Shown here: positions 1 to 9,325 of the stretch, in pieces
Position numbering within the stretch: position 1 is the stretch's first letter
Layout of the letters: each line of letters opens with the position of its first letter
Origin: Deltaproteobacteria bacterium
GTDB taxonomy: Bacteria > Myxococcota_A > UBA9042 > DTJE01
Direction of reading: 5' to 3'
Length of the DNA: 64,000 nt
NCBI GenBank assembly: GCA_029555025.1
Contig: JAKPTZ010000051.1
Location: 62,001-126,000, forward strand
Translations under genes and position numbers: made by a program
The notes under the pieces: generated by a model
What the model was told of the DNA's origin: nothing
Databases searched by the model: none
The model's input: the letters and a program-made list of their open reading frames with translations, nothing else

Positions 1-360
1 CAGAACGCCGGATCCTTCATTGCGTATCTCGATGTCAACGGCCAGGCGGTGGCGATGTCCGATTTCGCCCCGAATTTTTTTGACGCCGCCGTTGATGGAT
101 CCGGTTCGTTCGGCAGGGAAACGGGTAACATCAACACCGCAAGCTGGCGCAGCCGGATGGTGTATTCGCAGCTTTCGACAAGGGCACCCGGGTACCAGGT
201 GGGCGAGCACTGTTTCATCCGATACACTTCGATTACAGACGGCTTTTACCAGAACCAGCCGAATTTTGCCGATCCCGACGATATCGAAAGAAACCGTGAA
301 CGAAACGCCCTGGCCCGCGACATGGCAACGATCTTTGTCGGTCCGATCCTTTGCCCGTGA
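1..360 (+). CDS. partial protein upstream of PilY1, possibly a PilX/PilW-type minor pilus protein
   Basis: The reading frame is open from the first base of the window and ends at TGA 358-360, so only the C-terminal 119 residues are seen. I do not recognise the sequence itself. It has aromatic and Asn/Gly-rich stretches and a Cys three residues before the end region. It lies only 8 bases before the PilY1-type gene, the place where minor pilins (PilV, PilW, PilX) usually sit, so a pilus-assembly role is inferred from context only. The N-terminal prepilin signal that would settle this lies outside the window. Confidence 0.6.
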   Translation, partial: QNAGSFIAYLDVNGQAVAMSDFAPNFFDAAVDGSGSFGRETGNINTASWRSRMVYSQLSTRAPGYQVGEHCFIRYTSITDGFYQNQPNFADPDDIERNRERNALARDMATIFVGPILCP

Positions 361-368
361 GGTGCACC

Positions 369-3300
369 ATGAGAATTTTCAAGATTTTTGCCGGACTCTC
401 GATGGTCGCACTGACATTGGCCGGTCGCCCGGCCTACGCGGTTGACCCCCTTTTCGACCCGCCTCCACCGGTCGTCCACATCCTTCTGGACACGTCCGGA
501 AGCATGCAGTACGACTCCCAGGGCTCGACGAACGAGGATTACTGGGATCTTGCGGACGACGCGGTTCCGGTGTGCTCGCCGGATCCCGGGGTTTCGGGAA
601 AGAGTCGTTACATAGTCGCCACCGAAGTACTTTGCGGCACGCTTCAGGATTACTGGTGCGAATACGAAAGCCGCGGCATCGGTTCGTCACACTGCCCGAA
701 CGCCGACTGCTACTGGTCTGTTCCGCACGTCAAGGCACACGGTACCAGGATGAACGACGGCCTTCTCGATCGGGTCGGCGCCAGCTTCAAATTCGGCGTG
801 ATGACGATGGATTCCAATCCGCTGCCGTTCACAAATTCAAGCGGCGGTTACAGTTACGGGCCGGAGTGGCTGATCGACCTTGGCGCGCAAAACGAGAATT
901 CCCCGATCGGTCGCCTGGTTCCGCCAAGCGCTTCCGACGACCCGGCCGACATCACGACGACCAACGCCCGTGTCAGACAGTCGATTCTTGACGCCCGCCC
1001 ATGGAGCGTGACCGTTCTTGGCCCGATGCTTTACGATGCGGAATACCTGATCCGGAATCACCCCGTTCACACCGCCGACCCATACGACGCATGCCGTGAA
1101 AAGCACATCATCCTTATAACCGATGGCCGGAACAACACCGGGCTGGACATCTTCACTTACCTTGATCCGGTCGCTCAGGCCAACAGGCTGCGGCGGCTGG
1201 GGTTCGAAGTGTGGGTGGTCGGATTCAACATGGCCCCCGGATACAGCGAGGAATTGTGGGAAATTGCGACCTACAACGGAGCGCTTCCGGACGACCACCT
1301 GCTTTACGCGACCGATGGCATCGACCTTGCGAACGCGCTTCGGCAGATATTTTCAAACGTCGCCAGATCAACCCAGTCAAGGACGCGGCCGGTGGTAACC
1401 CAGAACACCGGCAACTACACCGACGTTCAATACCAGTTCAACGCCGGGTACGCGGTCGCCATGGACGCGACGGGCGGTAACTACATCCCGGACGTGATGC
1501 AGGGCATCCTTGAAAGGTCGGTTTACAAATGCGGCGTGACCTCGCTGGTTCCGGGCACCGCCGGACTCGGATCCATACAGAGCATCGGCGACAAGCTCAG
1601 TTCAACCGGCGACGGACTCCGAAATATCTACACCATGGTCGCCGGCGACCTGGAATCATTTGAAAACGGCACGAGCGACATCACGAACGAAATGCTGGCG
1701 GCCCCAAACCCGGCCGCCGGCCCCGTCCCCGACTTCGGCCGGGACACCGTTTCAGGCTGGTGCAAATCGGCACACCTCTCGGGCACGAATGAGGAAAAGC
1801 TGGCCCAGTGGCGCCTGAACCTTTTCAACTACGTCCGGGCGACCGCCGATTCGTGCAGGGCGTCGTACAAACTGGGCGCCATCTATCACTCAACGCCGGC
1901 CCTGCACGACAACCTGCGGGACGTGAACCTGCCGATTCCATCGTTTACAAACTACAAGCAGTCGATTTCCACAAGACCCGGCATGCTTTACGTCGCGACC
2001 CACGACGGGATGCTTCACGCGTTCAGAACCGACAGGCCGGACGCGCGGTATGAACCGGACACATGGGGAAAGGAACTCTGGGCCTATATTCCGGCCCACC
2101 AGCTTCCTTACCTGAAGTTGCTGCCCGAGGGACGGGAGACGCTTCTTGACGGGTCGCCCGTCGTGGCGGATCTGATCCTTTCGAGAACGGCCACGTCCAG
2201 GTTGACCGAGGATGAGGACAGTTGGAAATCGGTTCTGCTCTTCGGGGATCGAGGGGGCGGACGCGGATATTCCGCGCTTGACGTAACCGACCCGACAAAC
2301 GGCAACTGGTCGGTTCTGTGGGAGATCTCCGCGGCAAACGGCAGGTGTCCGGGTGGCTCGATCACCTGCAATCCCGGCGGAGCTTCCGAATACGAGAACG
2401 ACTTCCAGAAGCTCGGATACACCTTCGGCAGGCCGGCCATCGGCACTGTGATGATATGCCCCGACATGTCGGGAACCTGCGCCCAGACCAGGCTCGAGGA
2501 AGTCGGGGTCGCGGTGTTCGGCGGCGGCAGTTCCGAGGGCATCGCCGGGGCCGGCATTGGAAGGACGTTGTACGTCGTTCGACTGGACACCGGGGAAAAA
2601 CTCGCGGAGTTCAGAACCGGAAACTCCGACGGCGACGATTCGGACGTCGTCAGCAGTTGCGATTACCTTCAGGGGAACATCGATGCCGACATCGTGGGCG
2701 ACATCACGTGCATCTCGACAATGCCCGGCACCTTCCTGACAAGATGCTGGGTGGGCGACTCGGCCGGGCGCCTGTGGCGCGTCGAACTTGGATCGCCCGA
2801 CAGATCCGAGTGGCGCATGAGCCTTCTTTACGACCCGTACGACTTCACCGGAGGCGCGCCGGCGGTGAATGCCGCCATAAGGGCGCCGGCATATGAAGCA
2901 CCCGCGGTTTCAACGACGCGGGGGACGAACGAACCGGTTGTGATATACACCGGCGGCGACATGGACAACCTTCGAACGGTCAACCAGGCCAGCTTCGTCG
3001 TGTCCCTGACGGACAGCATCGTTGACGTGATCCCCGCCGATTGTTCGCCATGGCTCGACAACGCTTGCTGGCGCCAGATTGATGGCGGACTTTACTCCGG
3101 TCCCAAAGTGAACTGGAAGCACTTCATCGGATACGACACTTCATTGCACCTGGTGTCGGGCGAAGTTGCCGGGTCAAGGGTTATGGGTGCCCCGCAAATT
3201 TACGGGGGCGTCACATACTTCACATCTTTCCATCCCAGCCCCGGAAACTTGTGCATTCCCGGTACCGGTCGGCTTTACGGGGTCGATTACATGCGCAATA

Positions 3301-3671
3301 CCGGAAGCTGCGACTCGCCATACCCGAAGCTGTCGCTTGCGTCGGATCCGTTCAACTTCCAGACCTACATCGATATCGGGGATGAAATCCGGGGCGCCCT
3401 GCCCTATGGCGTGGTGGTCGTGGATCGCCCATCGTGCTTCGGTTCCAGCAGCATTTACGATGCCGGTGCCGGCGGCGCTTCGGGAAATCCGCTTGGCACG
3501 TCAGGTTCGGGCCAGCCCCAGCTTGTGGTTCAGACCGGCGTATATACCGGCGAAATCGGCGAGCAGCCCGCACAGGGAAGCACCGACAGATCAATCAACC
3601 AGATTATGCGAACCATCGGACAGACCATGCAGTCCATTGTGGTCGGAACCTGGGGTGCCGTTTTCGATTGA
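369..3671 (+). CDS. pilY1: PilY1-like type IV pilus tip/assembly protein
   Basis: A 1100-residue exported protein. ATG 369 is chosen over an in-frame upstream start because it follows GAGGTG and gives a clean signal peptide (MRIFKIFAGLSMVALTLAG). Residues 35-330 form a von Willebrand A domain with the MIDAS motif DTSGS at 41-45. The C-terminal half is the PilY1 beta-propeller, recognisable by RPGMLYVATHDGMLHAF followed by ELWAYIPAHQLPYL and LLDGSPVVADL. PilY1 proteins sit at the pilus tip, act in pilus extension and adhesion, and can bind calcium. An acidic loop GNSDGDDSD could be such a site, but this is inference. It lies directly after a partial gene that may be a minor pilin. The family call is firm; the adhesive specificity is unknown. 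Confidence 0.9.
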   Translation: MRIFKIFAGLSMVALTLAGRPAYAVDPLFDPPPPVVHILLDTSGSMQYDSQGSTNEDYWDLADDAVPVCSPDPGVSGKSRYIVATEVLCGTLQDYWCEYESRGIGSSHCPNADCYWSVPHVKAHGTRMNDGLLDRVGASFKFGVMTMDSNPLPFTNSSGGYSYGPEWLIDLGAQNENSPIGRLVPPSASDDPADITTTNARVRQSILDARPWSVTVLGPMLYDAEYLIRNHPVHTADPYDACREKHIILITDGRNNTGLDIFTYLDPVAQANRLRRLGFEVWVVGFNMAPGYSEELWEIATYNGALPDDHLLYATDGIDLANALRQIFSNVARSTQSRTRPVVTQNTGNYTDVQYQFNAGYAVAMDATGGNYIPDVMQGILERSVYKCGVTSLVPGTAGLGSIQSIGDKLSSTGDGLRNIYTMVAGDLESFENGTSDITNEMLAAPNPAAGPVPDFGRDTVSGWCKSAHLSGTNEEKLAQWRLNLFNYVRATADSCRASYKLGAIYHSTPALHDNLRDVNLPIPSFTNYKQSISTRPGMLYVATHDGMLHAFRTDRPDARYEPDTWGKELWAYIPAHQLPYLKLLPEGRETLLDGSPVVADLILSRTATSRLTEDEDSWKSVLLFGDRGGGRGYSALDVTDPTNGNWSVLWEISAANGRCPGGSITCNPGGASEYENDFQKLGYTFGRPAIGTVMICPDMSGTCAQTRLEEVGVAVFGGGSSEGIAGAGIGRTLYVVRLDTGEKLAEFRTGNSDGDDSDVVSSCDYLQGNIDADIVGDITCISTMPGTFLTRCWVGDSAGRLWRVELGSPDRSEWRMSLLYDPYDFTGGAPAVNAAIRAPAYEAPAVSTTRGTNEPVVIYTGGDMDNLRTVNQASFVVSLTDSIVDVIPADCSPWLDNACWRQIDGGLYSGPKVNWKHFIGYDTSLHLVSGEVAGSRVMGAPQIYGGVTYFTSFHPSPGNLCIPGTGRLYGVDYMRNTGSCDSPYPKLSLASDPFNFQTYIDIGDEIRGALPYGVVVVDRPSCFGSSSIYDAGAGGASGNPLGTSGSGQPQLVVQTGVYTGEIGEQPAQGSTDRSINQIMRTIGQTMQSIVVGTWGAVFD

Positions 3672-3696
3672 TCCGGCATGGGCCACCCTTCAACAG

Positions 3697-3725
3697 TTGC
3701 CATCATTCGGTTTTGGTGCTAAAAA
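3697..3725 (+). promoter_or_regulatory. candidate sigma70 promoter for tRNA-Gln
   Basis: TTGCCA at 3697-3702 and TAAAAA at 3720-3725 are separated by 17 bases, about 55 bases before the mature tRNA. Both boxes are imperfect, so this is tentative. Confidence 0.4.
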
Positions 3726-3782
3726 TCACCGTCCCGTATCCTGCGGTTGCCCAGGCGGTGACCGGAAGCGGAAATTTGTGAT

Positions 3783-3853
3783 TCTCCGGTCGTCCAATGG
3801 CAGGACTCAGGATTTTGGTTCCTGATATCGGGGTTCGAATCCCTGCCGGAGAG
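3783..3853 (+). tRNA. tRNA-Gln (anticodon TTG)
   Basis: The cloverleaf folds completely. The acceptor TCTCCGG pairs with CCGGAGA, the 4-bp D stem GTCC/GGAC encloses a GG-containing loop, the anticodon stem CAGGA/TCCTG carries loop TTTTGGT with anticodon TTG, and the T arm is CGGGG-TTCGAAT-CCCTG. The discriminator base is G 3853. CCA is not encoded. Total length is 71 nt. Confidence 0.95.
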
Positions 3854-3904
3854 CTGGAACCCCATTTTTGACAGGATTAACTGACACTTTCAAGGTAGCA
3901 AAGC

Positions 3905-4678
3905 ATGTCGAACAAACTTTCGATCAAGAGTGAGCAGCCGGCCAGGGACAACCTGAAGGGACCGGATGAGTTTCAGCAGTACGTGGCAAAGGTCGCGGAC
4001 TTTTTCCGCGTCTATGGAACCAGGATTGCCATCGCCGCCGGCGCTGTTGTCGTCGTTCTGATTGCCGTCGTTCTGATTGGCAAGGTGATGAAGTCTTCCA
4101 GCCTGAAGACGGCCTCGGAGTTTTCCGAAAACTTCACGAAGGTTTCGGCCCAGATCCTGCCCAACGGATCGATGGAAGGACTTCCCGTTGCCAACCGCCA
4201 GGAAGTTGATTCGGCCAGGAAGGCGCTTGCCGAGTTCGCAGGCAGGAACGAAGGCAAGGAAATTTTCGGGCTTGCACGCATCGGCGAGGGTATCGCGGCA
4301 CTTCAGGCCGGGGACGCCGCCGGCGCCGCTGACATCCTGAAGGCCGTTCTTGACGGCGGAAAACTTGATCCGGCGCTTGTCGCGATTGCCAACGAGGCCT
4401 TCGCCGTAGCCGCCGACCAGGCTGGCCGTCGCGAGGACGCGATAAAGGCGTACGAACTGATCGCGGCCGGCAACGGCAGAATGTCGAAGGTTTATGCCCT
4501 TCTTCACCTGGGCGACATGTTCAACCCGGCAATGAAGGTCTCTGACGACCAGCCGATCGATGCCGCCAAGGCCACGGATTATTATAACCGTGCCAACGAA
4601 GCCGCGGCTTCCATCAGCTCGTTTGAAGCCATGATGATGCAGGGCACGGTTAAGTCCCGCATCGCCCTTATGCAGTGA
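3905..4678 (+). CDS. YfgM-like tetratricopeptide membrane protein
   Basis: 257 residues. The N-terminus is a short charged cytoplasmic segment (about 1-35), followed by one strong membrane helix (about residues 38-60, IAIAAGAVVVVLIAVVLIG) and an Ala/Glu/Lys-rich helical-repeat domain that reads as TPR-like. In E. coli the YfgM protein has this layout, associates with SecYEG and is encoded next to bamB. The next gene here is a BamB-like propeller 55 bases downstream, which supports the assignment. No catalytic residues are expected. The function (periplasmic chaperone or translocon accessory) is inferred from family and neighbour. Confidence 0.7.
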   Translation: MSNKLSIKSEQPARDNLKGPDEFQQYVAKVADFFRVYGTRIAIAAGAVVVVLIAVVLIGKVMKSSSLKTASEFSENFTKVSAQILPNGSMEGLPVANRQEVDSARKALAEFAGRNEGKEIFGLARIGEGIAALQAGDAAGAADILKAVLDGGKLDPALVAIANEAFAVAADQAGRREDAIKAYELIAAGNGRMSKVYALLHLGDMFNPAMKVSDDQPIDAAKATDYYNRANEAAASISSFEAMMMQGTVKSRIALMQ

Positions 4679-4733
4679 ACGGTATCGTCCGGAGACCCGG
4701 GCGTGCGGCACCTGCCTGACAGGAATCATTGTG

Positions 4734-5876
4734 ATGCGAATCCTTCAGTCAATCGTCCTGCCGGCAATCCTGATCCTGTCGCTTCCGGCGCTGGCCCAGA
4801 TACCGCCCGTCTCGGGTGGAATGACAAGGGGTGCCTTCAGCAGCGCGAGGATTGAAGGGCGCTGGGGCGTAAAGGTCTGGTCGAACAGGCTGCTGGATAT
4901 CAGTCCGCGGGAATTCGGCCGGTGTTCCGCCCACCCGAAGCATCCGGTCGTCGTGTGCGGATCCGCCGACGGATATTTCAGGGCGCTGCACAAGGACAAC
5001 GGCGAACTCATCTGGACATTCAAGACATCGGCTGCCCTTCGTGCCGCGCCGGCCTTTTTCGGTGACCAGGTCATTCTGGCGGCGGCCGACGGCTGCCTGC
5101 ACACGCTCGATGTCAGGGATGGCGCGGCGGTCTGGAAGAAGCCTTACTGCGTTGACAATCCCATCTGGGGTGATCCGGTGGTGACGCCGGACATCATCTA
5201 TTTTTCGGTGCTGGGGAACCAGGTATATGCAATCGGGCGAGAAGATGGCCGCCTGCGCTTCAAGGTTCAGCGCGACAGGCCACAGGCGATGAGCAGCGAA
5301 GGCATCAGCGAGCCGGTCATCGATGGGGATGTGCTCTATTCGGCGTTTTCCGATGGCGTGCTGGTGGCAAGCAACCGTTTCAACGGTCGCGAACTTTGGC
5401 ACCAGGATCTGACCGATGACTCGAACGGACCGACCGACGCGGATTCAACCCCGGTGGTGAAGGACGGCGTCGTTTTTTCGGGCGCGTTTTCGGCAGGCCC
5501 GGTGGCGCTGAAGGCATCCGACGGAACGATCCTCTGGAAGGGGCGGCGTTTCGGGGTCGATCAACCGGTGATTTTCGGCCGTCTGCTGATCGTCGCGGAT
5601 GCGGAAGGATTCGTCACCGCTTTTAACCGCGCCGACGGCACCGAGAGCTGGACGACGAAACTCGACACCCCGGCGGCATGGAACCCGATTCTCGTCGAGG
5701 ACATGCTGGTGGTGGGCGGAGATCGCGGACTGTGGCTCCTCAGGCCGTCCGATGGAAAGGTTCTTTCGCGAACGGCACTTCCGTTCGGAGTGACAACCGA
5801 ACCCGGGGTTGACCGACTGGATCTTTACTTCCCGGCGCCCGGGGGAACCGTTAACAAGGCTGCCCTTGTGCGCTGA
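4734..5876 (+). CDS. BamB-like PQQ-type beta-propeller outer-membrane assembly protein
   Basis: About 380 residues with a signal peptide (MRILQSIVLPAILILSLPALAQ) and no lipobox Cys, so unlike E. coli BamB it is probably not lipidated. Repeated PQQ-propeller blades are visible: VVVCGSADGYFRALHKDNGE, VILAAADGCLHTLDVRDG and later VVFSGAFSAGPVALKASDG. BamB binds BamA and helps insert beta-barrel proteins. The neighbouring YfgM-like gene mirrors the E. coli yfgM-bamB order, although der, the third gene there, lies about 41 kb away here (45.7 kb). GTG 4731 is immediately before ATG 4734 and could be the true start. Confidence 0.75.
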   Translation: MRILQSIVLPAILILSLPALAQIPPVSGGMTRGAFSSARIEGRWGVKVWSNRLLDISPREFGRCSAHPKHPVVVCGSADGYFRALHKDNGELIWTFKTSAALRAAPAFFGDQVILAAADGCLHTLDVRDGAAVWKKPYCVDNPIWGDPVVTPDIIYFSVLGNQVYAIGREDGRLRFKVQRDRPQAMSSEGISEPVIDGDVLYSAFSDGVLVASNRFNGRELWHQDLTDDSNGPTDADSTPVVKDGVVFSGAFSAGPVALKASDGTILWKGRRFGVDQPVIFGRLLIVADAEGFVTAFNRADGTESWTTKLDTPAAWNPILVEDMLVVGGDRGLWLLRPSDGKVLSRTALPFGVTTEPGVDRLDLYFPAPGGTVNKAALVR

Positions 5877-5910
5877 AGCCCCAGGTTCAATTCGATTTTC
5901 ATCAAAGGGC

Positions 5911-6013
5911 GGCGAATTTTCATTCCAGACGGGCGAATTTTCATTCCAAGCGGGCGAATTTTCATTCCAAACGGGCGAATTTTCATTCCAAACGGGCGAA
6001 TTTTCATTCGCCC
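5911..6013. repeat. 21-bp tandem repeat array, five copies
   Basis: Units begin at 5911, 5932, 5953, 5974 and 5995, each starting GGCGAATTTTCATTCC with only one or two substitutions between units. A weaker related fragment precedes them at 5892-5904. The last unit changes to CATTCGCCC and so closes a hairpin. Frames through the array encode only monotonous heptapeptides and are not taken as genes. Confidence 0.9.
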
Positions 6014-6017
6014 CTAC
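5994..6017 (-). repeat. REP-like palindromic element
   Basis: GGGCGAA and TTCGCCC form a perfect 7-bp stem around a 6-base loop (5994-6013), followed by CTAC, so the minus strand starts GTAGGGGCGAA. The 20-base core recurs with one change at 13815-13834 in another intergenic region. Dispersed elements of the GTAGGGGCGA type are common in environmental genomes. Confidence 0.65.
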
Positions 6018-6110
6018 TGGCCTTGAAACCGGGCAGTGTGTAAAATTCGGCGGGTGCGTTTTTGTATTGGAAGACGGCGGACATCGCCTGGAGATCCCTG
6101 GAGGTTTCAG

Positions 6111-7574
6111 ATGAGATTATTCCCGGTTACGGCCTTTGCGGGCGTGATGATGCTTCTGGTCGCCTGCGGCAACGGTTCCGGTGATCAGGACGTGGTTGGC
6201 GGCGACAACAACGTCACCAGGCCGGACAATGGCACGATCAATTTCGACGTCGTCAACCCCGATATTCCCACCATCAACAAGGAATGCCAGACGAACCTGG
6301 AATGCCAGGAAAAGAACGGCGGCGAATGGTGGGCCTGTCAGAAGTGCGAGACGGAATGGAAATGCGTCCAGCCAGCGGCCATGGGCGAACCCGGCTGGGG
6401 CTGTGTCGAGAACGTGAACTGCGGTTCCGAGGCTTACTGCCATTCGTGCGAAAACGTATGCAAGCCGCTGCTTGAAGCATGTCAGACGTGCGAAAACGAT
6501 GAGCAGTGCGCCGGACAGATGTCACACTGCGTCGACAAGGTCAACTATCAGGGTGTTGAATCCGAACTTCCCGGCAAGATCTGCGCCCCGTGGTGCCCGC
6601 TTTCGACGAAGGTTTGTGCCGTTCCGGGCGCGCCGCAGGGTTCATATGTCTGCGCGGACATCGGCGACGCGTCAAACGGCGTTTGCGTCCCGGCCACGAT
6701 GAACTGCGACTCGACGATCGAGAAGTGCGAATCCGACGAAGACTGCGAACAGGAAGGCTTCAAGTGTTACACCGATCTTGGCATCTGCGGCTGCCGGGAT
6801 GCCCTGTCCTGTGAACTCGGCCAGGCGTGCCACCCGGTCACCCACCAGTGCATGATGGGCTGCGCCGATGACAACGAATGCGGAAATGGCACAGTATGCT
6901 CCCAGGGATTGTGCGTTCCGCCCTGCACCGGCACTCTGGAAAAGCAGAATGTCCAGGGCTGCACCGGCACCGTGCCCGACGGTTACATGTGGGACTGCGA
7001 CGAAACCGGACACTGCTTCGTACCGGGCATGTGCTTCCAGCCTTCGGACTGCAAGGAACCGGCCACGTACTGCGACGCGGAAACCCACAAATGCCTCTCC
7101 GGATGCATGTTCGACTTTGACTGCAAGACTTTCAGCCAGATCTGCGACACGACGACAAACCCCGGGACGTGCATCAGGCGTCCGTGCAAGGGTAATTACT
7201 CGTGTTCGTGCGGCGAGGTCTGCGAACTGACCCAGGGCGAATGCCAGACGGCCGAGGGCAACTACTGCGCCGTTTGCGACCAGCAGGCGGACGATCCCTG
7301 CGGCAACGAGGACACCCTGTGCATCGGCTTCCAGGACAAGGACGGCAATGACATGGGTTCATACTGCATGCCACCTTGTTCAAGCGACCCGGACAACCTG
7401 TGCCCCCAGGGCTGGCAGTGCCAGGAAGTCAAAAACCAGGATGGTTCGCCAGCGGGCAAGGTCTGTGTCCGCCACTGCTACCAGAAGGTGGCCGGCGGAT
7501 GCGCCATGGGCGACGCACCGGATCCCCAGCCGGCCGACGGCACGACTTCCGAGACCGCGACCGCCGACATGTAG
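6111..7574 (+). CDS. Cys-rich surface lipoprotein
   Basis: 487 residues. ATG 6111 follows a strong GGAGG. The signal peptide ends in a lipobox (LLVACGNG, Cys at about residue 20) and is followed by an Asp/Gly/Asn-rich linker. The rest is dominated by tightly spaced Cys pairs, for example CQTNLECQEKNGG, CESDEDCEQEGFKC and CADDNECGNGTVC. These look like small EGF- or metallothionein-like disulfide repeats as found in Myxococcota surface proteins. No enzyme motif is seen. It is probably anchored to the outer membrane and extracellular. The function is unknown. Confidence 0.8.
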   Translation: MRLFPVTAFAGVMMLLVACGNGSGDQDVVGGDNNVTRPDNGTINFDVVNPDIPTINKECQTNLECQEKNGGEWWACQKCETEWKCVQPAAMGEPGWGCVENVNCGSEAYCHSCENVCKPLLEACQTCENDEQCAGQMSHCVDKVNYQGVESELPGKICAPWCPLSTKVCAVPGAPQGSYVCADIGDASNGVCVPATMNCDSTIEKCESDEDCEQEGFKCYTDLGICGCRDALSCELGQACHPVTHQCMMGCADDNECGNGTVCSQGLCVPPCTGTLEKQNVQGCTGTVPDGYMWDCDETGHCFVPGMCFQPSDCKEPATYCDAETHKCLSGCMFDFDCKTFSQICDTTTNPGTCIRRPCKGNYSCSCGEVCELTQGECQTAEGNYCAVCDQQADDPCGNEDTLCIGFQDKDGNDMGSYCMPPCSSDPDNLCPQGWQCQEVKNQDGSPAGKVCVRHCYQKVAGGCAMGDAPDPQPADGTTSETATADM

Positions 7575-7653
7575 TCACCACGACACCTTTTCCTGATTTC
7601 CTGCAATAATTGCGCGACAGCTTGGCAACGATGCCGCGAACCGCGGAGGCTGC

Positions 7654-8688
7654 ATGTCCCGAAAGACCACCATGGAAACGCTTAAGGGCGGGATGCTCCT
7701 GATGATCCTGCTTCTGCTCCTTCTGCTGATCGCCGGGGGAATCGTACGATGGCGATATGGCGCGCGCGATCGCGGCCCGGCAGTCAAGGTCACCGTCAAC
7801 GTCCAGGGGGACACACGCCAGCCCAACACGGACGCAGGTGCCGGGATCGACGATCAGTGGGCCGGGGGAGTGTTTCCCGTGCCGAAGGGTACCGTTGAGA
7901 CATCCCGGGCAATCGACGCGACGGTTCCCGGCTCGCACTCTGTCGACACGGATATCGATGGGGCGGTGGCGGGAATCCAGCATCGAAGAATCTTCTGCCG
8001 AACCGTCGCCAGGGAATCGGATCCCGCGGCGGGCGTGCAGATCTGTTCGGTACTTTTCGATGACGCTCTTGACGCGCTTGTCGTGTTCGGACGCATGTCG
8101 CCCGGGCCATCTTCGTTGCGCATGCCAGGCCTGACTTCGGGTTCGGTCGATCCGGACGGTTTTCACCTCGTCAAGGGCACCCGGTACTTCAGAATCCGGC
8201 GAGGCAGCCAGACCGAAGATGCCCGCGCTGTCGCAATGGCGGCAGTCTCGATGATCGCCTCATCCGCGCCGGCGGCGTCGGATACCGGGTTTGAACGACT
8301 TCTGCCAACCCGTGGCCGAGTCGAGGGTTCATGGAAGATCCGTTCGGGAACAGACATCGGTCTTGATTTCCTTGGAACGGTTCTGACCTGCGATTACAGC
8401 GCGCCACGGTTCGAAATGAGCCTGTTCATGAAGAAGGCGGGGACGACCGAATCTGCCGGAAAGCTGCTGGAACAGGCCATTCAGTCGGCCGTCAGGCAGG
8501 GCGCGGTTGAACAGCACGTTCCGGCGACCGAAAGCGGCCTGAAGGTCTTCCAGGTCGGCGCCACGCTCGAAGTGTATGGCATTGCCGGCACGACGGTCTT
8601 CGGGATCAGGCGGGCTTCCGGAATTACCCAGGCCATCGAACTGGCACGGGAAATCATCTTGCTTCAGGACGGGACTTCGCCCTTTTGA
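7654..8688 (+). CDS. membrane-anchored protein of unknown function
   Basis: 344 residues. ATG 7654 follows GGAGG with good spacing. A single hydrophobic segment at about residues 10-33 is followed by a basic stop-transfer stretch, so the bulk is probably extracytoplasmic. The C-terminal half has a regular alpha/beta pattern but no motif I recognise. The last 35 bases overlap antisense with the end of the convergent gene at 8654-9325, which is unusual and could make expression of the two interfere. Confidence 0.7.
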   Translation: MSRKTTMETLKGGMLLMILLLLLLLIAGGIVRWRYGARDRGPAVKVTVNVQGDTRQPNTDAGAGIDDQWAGGVFPVPKGTVETSRAIDATVPGSHSVDTDIDGAVAGIQHRRIFCRTVARESDPAAGVQICSVLFDDALDALVVFGRMSPGPSSLRMPGLTSGSVDPDGFHLVKGTRYFRIRRGSQTEDARAVAMAAVSMIASSAPAASDTGFERLLPTRGRVEGSWKIRSGTDIGLDFLGTVLTCDYSAPRFEMSLFMKKAGTTESAGKLLEQAIQSAVRQGAVEQHVPATESGLKVFQVGATLEVYGIAGTTVFGIRRASGITQAIELAREIILLQDGTSPF

Positions 8689-9325
8689 GCATCACGGTTG
8701 AAATTTCCAGGCTGGCTCCACCGCAGTCGATTCGATGAATTCCGTTCGCTGGCGGCCAGTCAATCTGCGCCTCGCACAGGACGCTCTGACGGCCATTCGG
8801 CCGTTCGTCATGTGAGCTGGCCCCGGAATCGCGGGACTTCCCTTCCGAAATGCGCTGGGAAGCCTGATCGGCCGCCGGAACCCCTCCATCGACCTTGTAA
8901 TCCCCGATCAACCCGTCGAAACCGGTCGCCAGGACGTCATCCTGCATCGCGGGGCCTTCCCTGAAAGTGGGCGGGCGGGCACCGGATGCCACGGGGCTCT
9001 TGACGTGCTCGCCCGGCGCGCGCTTCGGTATCCAATTACTGACAATGAACCTGATTGGCATTGATTTCGCGGTCTTGAACGTGATCCGGTTACCGAATTC
9101 GGCGTCCCCGGGCGATCTCCAGTCGGTCTGGAAAAGGCGCCGCTTTCCAACCAGGATCTCGATCGAGACGCGCCCCCCGATATCCATCCCCGGCACCCGG
9201 CCAGACAGCCTTTCAATCGTAACGAGGGCCGATTCCATCGCCGAATCCGAAGCAGAAACGGCGTCGGCCGATACCAGGAGCATCACTGCCGCCAGCCCCA
9301 GGAAGATTTTCGCCGATTCATGCAT
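8654..9325 (-). CDS. small exported protein of unknown function
   Basis: 223 residues with a signal peptide (IFLGLAAVMLLVSADAVSA) and a polar, Ser/Arg/Asp-rich C-terminal half with two Cys near the end. ATG 9325 is chosen because it overlaps the stop of the preceding helicase gene by 8 bases (ATGCATGA), a coupling pattern repeated in this genome. No family is recognised. Convergent overlap with the plus-strand gene ending at 8688. Confidence 0.65.
   Translation of the reverse strand: MHESAKIFLGLAAVMLLVSADAVSASDSAMESALVTIERLSGRVPGMDIGGRVSIEILVGKRRLFQTDWRSPGDAEFGNRITFKTAKSMPIRFIVSNWIPKRAPGEHVKSPVASGARPPTFREGPAMQDDVLATGFDGLIGDYKVDGGVPAADQASQRISEGKSRDSGASSHDERPNGRQSVLCEAQIDWPPANGIHRIDCGGASLEISTVMLKRAKSRPEAR

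Noticed and set aside
5911-6013. Possible short CRISPR array
   Set aside because: Period of 21 bases with no unique spacers and no cas genes.
5809-6114. Plus- and minus-strand frames through the 21-bp array encoding repeated heptapeptides
   Set aside because: Direct product of the tandem repeat being a multiple of three; no start signal.
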